The translations under genes were made by a program, and so were the position numbers. A DNA stretch of 64,000 nt from Limnothrix sp. FACHB-406 (GTDB lineage: Bacteria > Cyanobacteriota > Cyanobacteriia > CACIAM-69d): the NCBI RefSeq assembly GCF_014698235.1, contig NZ_JACJSP010000004.1:186001-250000 (forward strand), written 5' to 3'. How positions within the stretch are numbered: the stretch's first letter is position 1; each line of letters starts with the position of its first letter. The notes beneath the pieces are model-generated. The model did no database searches and was not told the DNA's origin. It worked only from the letters and a program-made list of their open reading frames with translations. Shown here piece by piece: positions 8,619 to 17,460 of the stretch.

Positions 8619-10565
8619 TTAGTCACCCATTGAGTCACCCAAATTAGCAATTTCGATCGGGTCGATCGCCTCCGCCGGTTCAAAGCCAAAAACCTTGGCA
8701 TAGAAATAGAATTCTCCGTCCAGAGCGCGACGGATATTTTCTGCCTTGCGGAATCCGTGCTGCTCCCCTTCAAAGGGCACGTAGGCCACCGGAATTCCCT
8801 TTTCCTGAAGCGCATTCACCATCATTTCCGCTTGATTAGGCGGCACAATTTTATCTTCAAGTCCCTGGAAAAAGGCCACGGGGCAATTGAGCCGATCGAT
8901 GTGATGAATGGGCGATCGATCAATGTAGATATCCTGGCGCTCCGGGTAGGGGCCAATCAGTCGATCGAGGTAGCGAGCCTCGAACTTATGGGTATCTCGG
9001 GCCAGGGCTTCCAAATCGCTCACGCCGTAGTAGCTGGCTCCGGCCTTGAACTGGTCGCGGAAAGCCAAAGCGGCCAGGGTGGTGTAGCCCCCGGCGCTGC
9101 CCCCGGCAATGGTCAAGCGATCGCCATCCACCAATCCCCGATCGACCAAATATTGCGCACCATTCACGCAATCATCCACATCCACCAGCCCCCATTGGCC
9201 ATCCAACCGGCAATGGTAGGCGCGGCCATAGCCCGTGCTGCCGCCATAGTTCACATCCAACACCGCAAAGCCGCGACTCGTCCAATATTGAATCGACAAA
9301 TTCAAACTACTGGAAGTTTGGGACGTGGGGCCGCCATGAATCTTGACTTTTAATGGTGGCTTTTCGCCTTCCGGTGCTTGGAAATCACGATTTTTCGGCA
9401 GATACAAGAGGGCATAGGCTTCCCGATCGCCCGTGGTGGGAAACGCGATCGATTGTGGTTCTGACAAATAGCCCGGATCGATTTTTAAGGTGCTGCTGGT
9501 TTTCAAAACCTCGATTGTTTCCGTTGCCAAATCCAGCCGGACAATCGCCCCTGACTTAACGGCTGAACCACCCCCAAAAATGACGAAATCCTGCGTCACA
9601 AAGGGATCAGAAATTGAAGTATAGGGCTGGTTAATGACCGTTAGTTTTTCATCGGCAAGGGCCAATTTCGCCAATTGCCACAGACCATTTTGGGTATAGG
9701 CACAAACAAGGGTTTCTGAGTCCACAAACCCATAGGTAGCCATCCCAAAAACCCACTGCGGCAAGCCAAATTCCGCCTCCATGGGGCAAAGATGCCGCGC
9801 CTTGCCATCGGATTCCTGGCGATATAAATTCCACCAACCGGAGCGATCGCTCACAAAATACAATTGGCCGTCGGGCGACCAACTGGGCTGAAACACGGAT
9901 TCTTCGGCCCCGCCGGCCACGATCTGGGAATTTTGCAGGGAGCCATCATCGGCAATCGCCGCCACCCACAGAGTGGTGCTGTCCCAAGGCAAATTGGGAT
10001 GGTTCCAAGTCAACCAAGCCAACTGCGACCCATCGGGACTGAGGGCCGGCGAGGCGTAAAAGTCCCAACCCGTTGCCAATAGGCTCACCTGTTGTGATCC
10101 ATCCAGGGCGATCGCCACCAACTCGTTCACTGGCTCCCGATCAGGCTGGCTGTGATCTTCACGGATGCCAATCACCCGATCGCGCTGGGCATCCACCACA
10201 AAATCCGCATAGCGCCAGGGTTGTTCAGGCGTGAGGGCGATCGGCTCCTGGCCCGGCCGGGTGCGATACAGTCGCTGATCGGCAAAGTTCACAAAATAAA
10301 TCCAGCCCCGATCGACCGTCCAAGCACCGCCACCATACTCATGCACCCGACTGCGAGCGTTCCAAGGAGCCGCAATCACATCTTGGGTTTGGCCCTCGGG
10401 CGATCGGGTCACGATTGCCACACGTCCGCCCTCAGCCGGCCGCGATTCACTCCAATACAACGTTTCGCCTTCCGCACGGCCGCCGCCCAGCCCGATCGTT
10501 CCCGCCACGATCGCTTCGGAAGTAATCGGCGATTTCCAAGTCCCGTAGGGCGCAATTTGAGGCAT
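8619..10565 (-). CDS. S9-family prolyl oligopeptidase / acylaminoacyl-peptidase-like serine peptidase
   Basis: 648 residues from the ATG at 10565; an upstream in-frame TTG at 10583 is less likely. The N-terminal 380 residues form a beta-propeller that filters substrates (repeating LSPDGSQLAW and WSPDGQLYFVS blades). The C-terminal alpha/beta-hydrolase domain carries the nucleophile Ser in GGSAGGYT, the acid Asp in GLEDKIVPP and the His in GEQHGF. It should hydrolyse short peptides or acyl-amino acids in the cytosol, as there is no signal peptide. Divergent from sbtA. Confidence 0.92.
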   Translation of the reverse strand: MPQIAPYGTWKSPITSEAIVAGTIGLGGGRAEGETLYWSESRPAEGGRVAIVTRSPEGQTQDVIAAPWNARSRVHEYGGGAWTVDRGWIYFVNFADQRLYRTRPGQEPIALTPEQPWRYADFVVDAQRDRVIGIREDHSQPDREPVNELVAIALDGSQQVSLLATGWDFYASPALSPDGSQLAWLTWNHPNLPWDSTTLWVAAIADDGSLQNSQIVAGGAEESVFQPSWSPDGQLYFVSDRSGWWNLYRQESDGKARHLCPMEAEFGLPQWVFGMATYGFVDSETLVCAYTQNGLWQLAKLALADEKLTVINQPYTSISDPFVTQDFVIFGGGSAVKSGAIVRLDLATETIEVLKTSSTLKIDPGYLSEPQSIAFPTTGDREAYALLYLPKNRDFQAPEGEKPPLKVKIHGGPTSQTSSSLNLSIQYWTSRGFAVLDVNYGGSTGYGRAYHCRLDGQWGLVDVDDCVNGAQYLVDRGLVDGDRLTIAGGSAGGYTTLAALAFRDQFKAGASYYGVSDLEALARDTHKFEARYLDRLIGPYPERQDIYIDRSPIHHIDRLNCPVAFFQGLEDKIVPPNQAEMMVNALQEKGIPVAYVPFEGEQHGFRKAENIRRALDGEFYFYAKVFGFEPAEAIDPIEIANLGDSMGD

Positions 10566-10697
10566 AGAACCCACTACAACCAACAGTTTCTAAACAATTT
10601 CTCATCATCATCCAGCCTTGATCCTGTCGCAAGCAAGGGGAACCGTGACACCTGTGGCGGAGAGTCTTCATCAGTGAAAGCGAATAATAGTGAATAA

Positions 10698-10710
10698 TTA
10701 TGAAGAATAA
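10698..10710 (+). promoter_or_regulatory. CmpR-type LysR box (TTA-N7-TAA) upstream of sbtA
   Basis: TTA-TGAAGAA-TAA, matching the TTA-N7/8-TAA recognition element of the CO2-responsive regulator CmpR, about 87 bp before the sbtA start. It sits in an AT-rich patch between the divergent S9 peptidase and sbtA. sbtA is a classical low-CO2-induced gene. In AT-rich DNA such a short motif can occur by chance. Confidence 0.45.
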
Positions 10711-10796
10711 TCTTAATTAGTTTCAGAGGTTTACCTAACCCTAAACCTGGGCTAGGTTGGAATTTATCCCTTTCTAGTTTTTGCCCTGGATAGCCG

Positions 10797-11780
10797 ATGG
10801 ATAGTGGACTGATTCTTTCCAATATTCTCAATCCTCCCATTTTGTTCTTTTTCTTGGGAATGTTGGCCGTTTTCTGTAAATCAGATTTGGAAATTCCTGC
10901 ACCACTGCCCAAGCTATTTTCGCTCTATCTATTGGTGGCGATCGGGTTCAAAGGGGGCTATGAGCTACTAGAAAGCGGCATTACTCAGCAGGTGGCTGGC
11001 ACGCTGCTTGCTTCGATTGTGATGGCTTCTTTGGTTCCAATTTACACATTTTTTATCCTAAGAATTCGCCTGGATCCACCCAATGCGGCTGCCATTGCGG
11101 CCACCTACGGTTCCATCAGCGCCGTGACTTTTATTACGGCTAGTTCTTTTCTGGATCAACTGCACATTAGCTATGGCGGCTACATGGTGGCAGCTTTGGC
11201 GCTAATGGAATCACCCGCCATTATCATCGGCCTAATTTTGGTGCGAATTTTTGATGCCAAGGATGATAAGGACGATCCCGATCATCCCTTTGCTTGGGGT
11301 GAAGTGCTGCGAGAAGCCTTTTTGAATAGCTCTGTGCTGCTGTTGGTGGGCAGCGTGATTATTGGAATGCTGAGCGGCCCCAGCGGTTGGCACAAACTAG
11401 AACCCTTTACGCAGGGCATCTTCTATGGTGTGCTGACGTTTTTCTTGATGGATATGGGCATCATTGCCGCCAAACGAATTCGAGATCTGAAAAAAACAGG
11501 ACTATTTTTAATTGGCTTTTCGGTAATTGTGCCGCTGCTGAATGCGGTGTTGGGGATTGTGATTGCCAAGCTGCTGGGCATCGGTGAAGGCAATGGGCTA
11601 CTGTTTGCGGTGCTTTGTGCCAGTGCTTCTTATATTGCGGTTCCGGCAGCAATGCGGATGACGGTTCCGGAAGCAAATCCGAGTTTATATGTTTCGATGG
11701 CGCTGGCTTTGACCTTCCCATTCAACATTATTGTGGGAATTCCGCTGTATTTAGAACTGGAAAAAATCCTGGGGCTGTAG
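10797..11780 (+). CDS. sbtA: Sodium-dependent bicarbonate transporter SbtA
   Basis: High-affinity Na+/HCO3- symporter of the plasma membrane, part of the CO2-concentrating mechanism. 327 residues with about ten hydrophobic helices. The N-terminus NPPILFFFLGMLAVF, the AAIAATYGSISAVTFITA segment and GGYMVAALALMESPAIIIGL are characteristic. The central cytoplasmic loop (KDDKDDPDHPF) is short. The partner SbtB gene follows after 47 nt, the usual arrangement. Expected to be induced at low CO2; see the CmpR-type box upstream. Confidence 0.96.
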   Translation: MDSGLILSNILNPPILFFFLGMLAVFCKSDLEIPAPLPKLFSLYLLVAIGFKGGYELLESGITQQVAGTLLASIVMASLVPIYTFFILRIRLDPPNAAAIAATYGSISAVTFITASSFLDQLHISYGGYMVAALALMESPAIIIGLILVRIFDAKDDKDDPDHPFAWGEVLREAFLNSSVLLLVGSVIIGMLSGPSGWHKLEPFTQGIFYGVLTFFLMDMGIIAAKRIRDLKKTGLFLIGFSVIVPLLNAVLGIVIAKLLGIGEGNGLLFAVLCASASYIAVPAAMRMTVPEANPSLYVSMALALTFPFNIIVGIPLYLELEKILGL

Positions 11781-11827
11781 GGGCGTTTTTGGGGTTCATG
11801 GATTGGCTTGTTGGCTAGTAGGTTGAT

Positions 11828-12121
11828 ATGCAATTAACAAAACGTGTGGAAATTATTGTTAGCTCTTTGGAGCTAGAGGAAATTTTGGAAATGCTGGATG
11901 GCCTGAAGTTTCCGGGTTATACGGTAATTCGCGATGCTTCGGGAAAGGGCGATCGGGGAGAATTTACCAATGATTTAGGCCGAGAATTTGGCAATTGCTA
12001 TATTCTGACCACTTGCCAGGATGTGACCCAATTGGATCAGTTGGTGACGCTAATTCGCCCGATTTTGAAGCGGGTTGGGGGGCTTTGCTTGGTCAGTGAT
12101 GCGGCTTTGGTCATTCACTAA
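11828..12121 (+). CDS. sbtB: SbtB, PII-like regulator of SbtA, lacking the C-terminal R-loop
   Basis: 97-residue PII-like trimeric protein that binds SbtA and adenine nucleotides (AMP, ADP, ATP, cAMP, c-di-AMP) to control bicarbonate uptake. The family is recognised from KRVEIIVSSLELEEILEMLD, the T-loop region GYTVIRDASGKGDRGEF and CYILTTC. The protein ends ...SDAALVIH and does not carry the CGPxGC redox R-loop found at the end of Synechocystis SbtB, so redox-gated ATP/ADP diphosphohydrolase control is not expected. Co-transcribed with sbtA. Confidence 0.93.
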   Translation: MQLTKRVEIIVSSLELEEILEMLDGLKFPGYTVIRDASGKGDRGEFTNDLGREFGNCYILTTCQDVTQLDQLVTLIRPILKRVGGLCLVSDAALVIH

Positions 12122-12218
12122 ATTCCGATGCAGCTAGATCCGCCAGATGGGGCCCGCCTCCCCGTTCGTCCAACTGGATTGAGTCAAATTTGCCCCATCT
12201 ATTTTGATCTATCTATAT

Positions 12219-12259
12219 AGACAACTGGATAGATAGACAACTGGATAGATAGACAACTG
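12219..12259. repeat. 16-bp tandem repeat, 2.6 copies
   Basis: Two exact copies of AGACAACTGGATAGAT followed by a partial third, in the gap between convergent sbtB and the LmeA-family gene. No coding function seen. Confidence 0.9.
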
Positions 12260-12274
12260 CCATAGGTAGATCGA

Positions 12275-12985
12275 TCAAGGGCGCACTAGCAAAGTACCGG
12301 TGCATTGGAGTCCTTCCGGTTCGATCGACAGGCTGTTGATGGCCACGTCTTCGCCTAAGGGTAGGCGCACGGAGGATCCCTGGGCGATCGGCTCACCTGC
12401 CTGGTTCAGCCACTGGGGATTGCAGAGTTGCAAGGTTTGGGGATCAACCAATTCCAACCCCAGGCAGAGTTGCACCGGTTTCTGCTCGATCGCCCCTGAC
12501 AAAATTAACTGCCCTCCGGCTAGGGTGGCTTGGGGTTGCTCGAAGGTGACGGGTCGCCCCCAAAGGGCCAACAGCGGAGCCAGAAAGTCCGCCAACGCCG
12601 GGGCCAGCAGGGGAGCCGCCAAAGAGGCTGCCAAGTCGGGGGCAAAAAGTTTTAATTCCGCACTGACAGGAATGGGTTGCAGTAGCCTGAGGGGTTTGCC
12701 GCGCAGCACTTGCCCCAAATTGACGGCAATGTTGGTGGCTTGCAGGTTGAGATGGCTGAGGTGCAAGCCCTGATAGATCACGGATTCGGCGTTGATCTGG
12801 GCTTGGGGCAGGCGGCCCGCGAGAATGTCTCGATCGCGCCCATCCAGCCGCACAGTGATTTCAGTGGCGGCTTCCACCTGGGATCGCAGCCAGAGTTTGA
12901 CCGCTGGCGCAACTAGGGAGGTAATGAGGCGGCTGCCCTTGCTGGAGTTGCTCGGGGCGATCGACTCTTGATTTCCACTACCCAT
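12275..12985 (-). CDS. LmeA/DUF2993-family lipid-binding protein
   Basis: About 236 residues from the ATG at 12985; an in-frame TTG at 13027 would add 14. The pattern is that of DUF2993: a VEAATEITVRLDGRDRDILAGRLP start, LHLSHLNLQATNIAVNLGQVLRG, and the closing VAINSLSIEPEGLQCTGTL. Mycobacterial LmeA of this family binds phospholipid; cyanobacterial members are uncharacterised and several occur per genome. No convincing signal peptide. Divergent from the small gene that follows. Confidence 0.75.
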   Translation of the reverse strand: MGSGNQESIAPSNSSKGSRLITSLVAPAVKLWLRSQVEAATEITVRLDGRDRDILAGRLPQAQINAESVIYQGLHLSHLNLQATNIAVNLGQVLRGKPLRLLQPIPVSAELKLFAPDLAASLAAPLLAPALADFLAPLLALWGRPVTFEQPQATLAGGQLILSGAIEQKPVQLCLGLELVDPQTLQLCNPQWLNQAGEPIAQGSSVRLPLGEDVAINSLSIEPEGLQCTGTLLVRP

Positions 12986-13051
12986 CAACCGAAAACCTCT
13001 TGATACACTGGACAGCAATTCTTGCAATTTGTAAACGGTGTGTCCGGCCCT

Positions 13052-13270
13052 ATGTTCCTAGAAGAACTCAAACCCCTTGTTGAAGAAGGCCTCAAACAGC
13101 CCGTGAGCTTCTTGGGTGGACTGGCTTCCGGCCTGTTGCGCCTGGATCTGAATCAGGATCCAATTAAGAGCTGGTTGGAGCAACAGTTGGGGAGCGATCG
13201 CCCCAATGGCTCCACGGAGTCTGCACCCAGCAGCCCCAGCGGCGGCCCTCAGTCGATCTCGATCGAGTAA
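13052..13270 (+). CDS. Small conserved-looking hypothetical protein (72 aa)
   Basis: Starts at the ATG at 13052, giving MFLEELKPLVEEGLKQP as N-terminus, then a Gly/Leu-rich amphipathic stretch (FLGGLASGLLRLDL) and a Ser/Pro/Gly-rich tail. The clean helical N-terminus and normal codon use suggest a real gene, but I do not recognise a family. It is divergent from the LmeA-family gene and shares its promoter region. Confidence 0.5.
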   Translation: MFLEELKPLVEEGLKQPVSFLGGLASGLLRLDLNQDPIKSWLEQQLGSDRPNGSTESAPSSPSGGPQSISIE

Positions 13271-13882
13271 CTGGATTCAAGTCAATGAATTTGAGTGAAT
13301 GGGTTCAAGTCAGTGAATTTGAGTCAGCGAATTCCTGAACCCGTCGTCAACGTCTGAATCTGAGCGGCCAAAGCTCAAGGCTCAATGGGCGGGATCCCGC
13401 TGAGGGTTCCTGGGTTATTGGGGATCCTTATCCATCGGGGATCTTTATATAGATAGATAGAGATCCCCGGGGGATCGAGGCTGAGAGCCGGGCGGGAAGC
13501 AACGGGGCGATCGCCCACGGCCACCAAGGATCCGGACAATTGGGGGGAAAGGTCGTCAACAATTGGTAACGATCGCTAAGGGGCAATTTGCCCCCAAATC
13601 CAAGCCATTTACCCGCTGCCAACCCCTGACTTACCCTGGATTGCAAAATAAACTCCCAAGTTTACGCCAGTAGTACCCCTTTAGGGCGCTATCATGGTGA
13701 TGTCCTTTCAGCTTCTTTTGTTTTGAGCGCGATCGCGATCAGGCACAATCTCAATAGACTTGGGGCCTAGCACCGCGTGGGAATTTAGTTTGTGGAACTG
13801 TGTCCCAGTCCGCCAACCCAAGTTCTCATGAGACAAATTGAACTGAAGACTTCACGCGCTTGTTTTACCGTTCCGGACTCAA
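13271..13882. other. Intergenic region and probable long leader of the RRM gene
   Basis: Over 600 nt without a convincing gene. It begins with a 28-bp direct repeat (13272-13299 and 13300-13327, a few mismatches). A 9-bp inverted repeat, CGGGGATCT/AGATCCCCG, lies at 13436-13469 around a TATAGATAGATAG loop. The last 200 nt, before the RRM gene, are probably its long 5' leader; cold-induced RNA-binding protein genes in cyanobacteria typically have one. Confidence 0.5.
13272..13327. repeat. 28-bp imperfect direct repeat, two copies
   Basis: Two adjacent copies sharing TTCAAGTCA(A/G)TGAATTTGAGT, directly after the small 72-aa gene. Confidence 0.75.
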
Positions 13883-14176
13883 ATGACGATTTACGTTGGC
13901 AATCTTTCTTACGACGCTACCGAGCAGGATCTCCAAGAAGTTTTCTCGGAGTATGGCGTTGTTAAGCGTATCACCCTGCCGATCGACCGCGAAGTGAACC
14001 GAATTCGCGGTTTCGCCTTCATCGATCTTGAAAGCGACCAGGCCGAAGAGCACGCCATCAAAGAACTCGATGGAGCAGAATGGATGGGCCGCCAAATCCG
14101 TGCCAATAAGGCTCGTCCTAAGGAGCCTCGCTCCGGTGGTGGCGGTGGGCGCTCGTTTTTCCATAACGCGTTCTAA
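13883..14176 (+). CDS. RNA-binding protein with single RRM (cyanobacterial Rbp)
   Basis: 97 residues: one RRM followed by a short Gly/Arg-rich tail. RNP2 is IYVGNL (residues 3-8) and RNP1 is RGFAFIDL (near 42-49). Cyanobacterial Rbp proteins are abundant, often cold-induced, bind mRNA and affect message localisation and stability. It is monocistronic, with a long leader and a terminator hairpin about 105 nt after the stop. Confidence 0.95.
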   Translation: MTIYVGNLSYDATEQDLQEVFSEYGVVKRITLPIDREVNRIRGFAFIDLESDQAEEHAIKELDGAEWMGRQIRANKARPKEPRSGGGGGRSFFHNAF

Positions 14177-14235
14177 GTCTTCAGAGATGGAGCGCGGCGG
14201 AAAACAGTCTGCCTAATTCAGAATTGCCCGATCGG

Positions 14236-14255
14236 GGAACCAAGGTCTTGGTTCC
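14236..14255. other. Short perfect hairpin after the RRM gene
   Basis: Nine-base perfect inverted repeat GGAACCAAG/CTTGGTTCC with a 2-nt centre, 60 nt after the stop and before the terminator. It may protect the 3' end of the transcript. Confidence 0.6.
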
Positions 14256-14280
14256 GCTGAAATAGCAATACTCTTCTGGA

Positions 14281-14319
14281 AAAGGGGTCAGTCTACGAGA
14301 CTTGGCCCCTTTCGTTTTT
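14281..14319 (+). terminator. Intrinsic terminator of the RRM gene
   Basis: Long stem AAAGGGGTCA...TGGCCCCTTT with one mismatch, followed by CGTTTTT. Confidence 0.85.
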
Positions 14320-14578
14320 GGATCTTTCTGGGTTTTGAGCGATCGCTTAGAGGCTGAAAAGTTTGTTGAATGCTGGCCAGGACACCAACAAACGGGCGCA
14401 GCGGATCATCCATCGGTCAATTGCGACGGACTGCAAAGGACTACGACGAACTACGACGAACTAATGAAGTTTCTCTAAAAACGCCCCAGCTTTTCGGAAA
14501 TCGGTTCCTACACTGAAGGCATGACCCCCGGGGCAATGTTTCGTTGTCGTTCCGTCGTCAGTCACGAGAGGTTCTGAG
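14320..14578. promoter_or_regulatory. Upstream region of fbp
   Basis: 260 nt holding a two-copy 10-bp direct repeat CTACGACGAA (14441-14460) preceded by a related GCGACGGA, then the fbp leader. No promoter hexamers are convincing. A GAGAGG Shine-Dalgarno lies eight bases before the fbp ATG. Confidence 0.4.
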
Positions 14579-15631
14579 ATGGCTGATGCTGCCAGTGTTG
14601 ATTCCGCCAGTTATGTCGTGACCCAGGAGCGATCGCTCGATCGAGATTGCACCACGCTGGGTCGCCATGTGCTGCAACAACTGCAAAGTTTTGGCTCCGA
14701 TGCCCAAGATCTCAGCGCCCTAATGAACCGAATTGCCTTGGCGGGCAAGCTCATCGCTCGCCACCTGAGCCGATCGGGTTTGATGGAAGATGCGCTGGGC
14801 TTCACGGGCAGCACCAACGTCCAAGGCGAGGCCGTCAAAAAGATGGATCTCTACGCCAACGATGTTTTTATCTCGGTGTTTAAGCAAAGTGGCTTGGTTT
14901 GTCGCTTGGCTTCCGAGGAAATGGAGCACCCCTATTACATTCCCGAAAATTGCCCGATCGGTCGCTATACCTTGCTTTATGACCCGATCGACGGTTCCTC
15001 CAACATTGATATTGACCTCAATGTGGGATCCATCTTCGCCATTCGCCAGCAGGAAGGCAACGACGAGACGGGTGAAGCCGCCGACCTGCTGCAATCGGGC
15101 CACAAGCAACTGGCCGCTGGCTACATTCTCTATGGCCCCAGCACCATGCTGGTTTACTCGATCGGGCGCGGAGTCCATGCCTTCACCCTCGATCCCAGCC
15201 TTGGCGAATTTATCCTCAGCCACGAAAACCTGAAAATTCCCCCCAGTGGCAAGCTCTACAGCGTCAATGAAGGCAATTTTGGCCAGTGGGAGCCAGCCAC
15301 CCAAGCCTGTATTCAATATTTTCGAGAAGTGGGCGGCTATTCCTCCCGCTACAGCGGAGCCTTAGTGGCCGACCTGCACCGCATTCTGTTTCAAGGGGGC
15401 GTGTTTCTTTATCCAGGAACCCGCCAAAAACCTCAGGGCAAGCTGCGTTTGCTGTATGAGGCAGCTCCCCTCGCTTTTTTGATTGAGCAAGCGGGTGGCC
15501 AGGCCAGCGACGGCCAGAAACCGATCATGGATCTGATTCCCGATCGACTCCATGCCCGATCGCCCCTGATTATTGGCAGCCCCGAAGAAGTCAACCGAGT
15601 GGAATCTTTGCTACAGCGGGGATCGGGCTAA
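14579..15631 (+). CDS. fbp: Fructose-1,6-bisphosphatase class I
   Basis: Hydrolyses fructose 1,6-bisphosphate to fructose 6-phosphate in gluconeogenesis. 350 residues, normal for class I. The metal/substrate signature [10 protein letters not shown] is near residue 140; LASEEME and the C-terminal [21 protein letters not shown] are also conserved. In cyanobacteria the Calvin-cycle activity is usually supplied by the bifunctional GlpX-type enzyme. This class I enzyme typically heads the fbp-zwf-opcA cluster, as here. Confidence 0.96.
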   Translation: MADAASVDSASYVVTQERSLDRDCTTLGRHVLQQLQSFGSDAQDLSALMNRIALAGKLIARHLSRSGLMEDALGFTGSTNVQGEAVKKMDLYANDVFISVFKQSGLVCRLASEEMEHPYYIPENCPIGRYTLLYDPIDGSSNIDIDLNVGSIFAIRQQEGNDETGEAADLLQSGHKQLAAGYILYGPSTMLVYSIGRGVHAFTLDPSLGEFILSHENLKIPPSGKLYSVNEGNFGQWEPATQACIQYFREVGGYSSRYSGALVADLHRILFQGGVFLYPGTRQKPQGKLRLLYEAAPLAFLIEQAGGQASDGQKPIMDLIPDRLHARSPLIIGSPEEVNRVESLLQRGSG

Positions 15632-15794
15632 CCCCTGACGATCGAGATCAGCAGCCCCTCAAAACCCCAACTGGGCGATCGACCCTCGGCCTTCCCTCCG
15701 CGGCCCGTGATCATCGATTTCCCTGCCCAACCCCCTTCCCCATTCAGCCTCGATCTTTCGCCTCGATCGCCCTTTTCAGATCCCACTTTCCCCA

Positions 15795-17324
15795 ATGCTG
15801 ACCTTCCAAGAAAATCCCCTGCGCGTTGGTCTTCAGCAAGAACGCATCCCCGAACCCCAAATCCTGATTATCTTTGGGGCCTCCGGTGACCTCACCCAGC
15901 GCAAACTGGTACCCGCCCTCTACCAAATGAAACTAGAGCGGCGGCTGCCCCCCGAACTCACCATCGTCGGAGTTGCCCGCCGGGAATGGAGCCACGACTT
16001 TTTCCGCGAGCACCTGCGCGAAGGCATCGAAGAATTTGGTGGCGGAACCCAAAGCGACGACCTTTGGGAAGACTTCGCCAAAGGCCTGTTCTATTGGCCC
16101 GCCAACATTGACGTACCCGAAGACTATCAAAAGCTCAAAACCTTCCTGGCAGAGCTGGACGAACTCCGAGGCACTCGGGGCAACCGAGTCTTTTACCTGT
16201 CCGTAGCACCCAAATTTTTTGGAGAAGCGATCCAGCAACTGGGGTCTGCCGGGATGCTTGCCGATCCCGACAAGCAACGCCTCGTGATCGAAAAGCCCTT
16301 TGGGCGCGACTTGGCCACCGCCCAACAGCTCAACCGCGTCGTGCAGGCCGTCTGTTCCGAAAAACAGGTCTATCGGATTGACCACTACCTCGGCAAAGAA
16401 ACCGTTCAGAATTTGTTGGTGTTTCGGTTTGCCAACGCCATTTTTGAACCCCTCTGGAACCGGCAGTTTGTGGACTGTGTGCAAATCACCGTGGCGGAAA
16501 CCGTGGGGCTGGAGGGACGCGCCGGATACTACGAAACTTCCGGGGCCCTGCGGGACATGGTGCAAAACCACCTGATGCAACTGTTTTGCCTCACGGCCAT
16601 GGAGCCGCCCAACTCCCTTGATGCGGACAGCATTCGCAACGAAAAGGTGAAAGTGCTGCAAGCAACCCGGCTCGCAGACCTGCAAAATTTGGATCTCTGC
16701 GCCGTTCGGGGCCAATACAGTCGCGGTTGGATGCGTGGCAAGCCGGTTCCGGGCTACCGCGAAGAGGACGGGGCCAGCCCCACTTCCACCACGCCCACCT
16801 ATGCGGCCCTCAAGCTGTGCATTGATAACTGGCGCTGGAAAGGTGTGCCCTTCTATCTACGCACGGGCAAACGGATGCCGAAAAAGGTGACCGAGGTGGC
16901 CATTCAATTCAAGGAAGTGCCCCTGTTGATGTTTCCGTCGGCGGCGCGCCAAACTAACCCGAATGTGTTGGCCATGCGGATTCAGCCGAATGAAGGGATC
17001 TCGATGCGTTTTGAAGTAAAAATGCCGGGCGCATCCCTGAAGACGCGATCGGTTGATATGGATTTCCGCTATGAAAGTGCCTTTGGCCAATCCCAAGGCG
17101 AGGCCTACGGTCGTTTGCTGATGGACTGTATGTTGGGCGATCAGTCCCTGTTTACGCGAGATGACGAAGTGGAGGCTTCTTGGCGGGCCCTCACGCCGGT
17201 TTTGGGGCTGTGGGATGCTCCTGCGCCGCCGGAAACGATTCCGCTCTATGAAGCGGGGACTTGGGAGCCGGTGGAGGCGGAGTTATTGCTGGAGCGTGAC
17301 GGTCGGCACTGGCGACGACTCTAG
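15795..17324 (+). CDS. zwf: Glucose-6-phosphate 1-dehydrogenase
   Basis: First and NADPH-producing step of the oxidative pentose phosphate pathway, active in the dark. 509 residues. Nucleotide-binding [17 protein letters not shown] is at residues 29-45, the catalytic signature [13 protein letters not shown] near 195, and RTGKRMPKK toward the C-terminus. Second gene of the fbp-zwf-opcA cluster, 163 nt after fbp. Cyanobacterial G6PDH is redox-controlled by thioredoxin and needs OpcA, encoded next. Confidence 0.97.
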   Translation: MLTFQENPLRVGLQQERIPEPQILIIFGASGDLTQRKLVPALYQMKLERRLPPELTIVGVARREWSHDFFREHLREGIEEFGGGTQSDDLWEDFAKGLFYWPANIDVPEDYQKLKTFLAELDELRGTRGNRVFYLSVAPKFFGEAIQQLGSAGMLADPDKQRLVIEKPFGRDLATAQQLNRVVQAVCSEKQVYRIDHYLGKETVQNLLVFRFANAIFEPLWNRQFVDCVQITVAETVGLEGRAGYYETSGALRDMVQNHLMQLFCLTAMEPPNSLDADSIRNEKVKVLQATRLADLQNLDLCAVRGQYSRGWMRGKPVPGYREEDGASPTSTTPTYAALKLCIDNWRWKGVPFYLRTGKRMPKKVTEVAIQFKEVPLLMFPSAARQTNPNVLAMRIQPNEGISMRFEVKMPGASLKTRSVDMDFRYESAFGQSQGEAYGRLLMDCMLGDQSLFTRDDEVEASWRALTPVLGLWDAPAPPETIPLYEAGTWEPVEAELLLERDGRHWRRL

Positions 17325-17460
17325 GCAGAACGGGAGGTTATCGAAATCAGGTGTTGCAACTCGGCAATTCGGAAATCAGGCGTTGAACCGTAGGTCGTTC
17401 AGCGTGCTCAAGCAGATTCCTCAACCAGATCTTTCAATCAGATCCCTCAGCAGGCAAACC

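Noticed and set aside
10584-10796. NdhR/CcmR operator (TCAATG-N10-ATCAAT) at sbtA
   Set aside because: No match to the motif could be found; only the CmpR-type box is supported.
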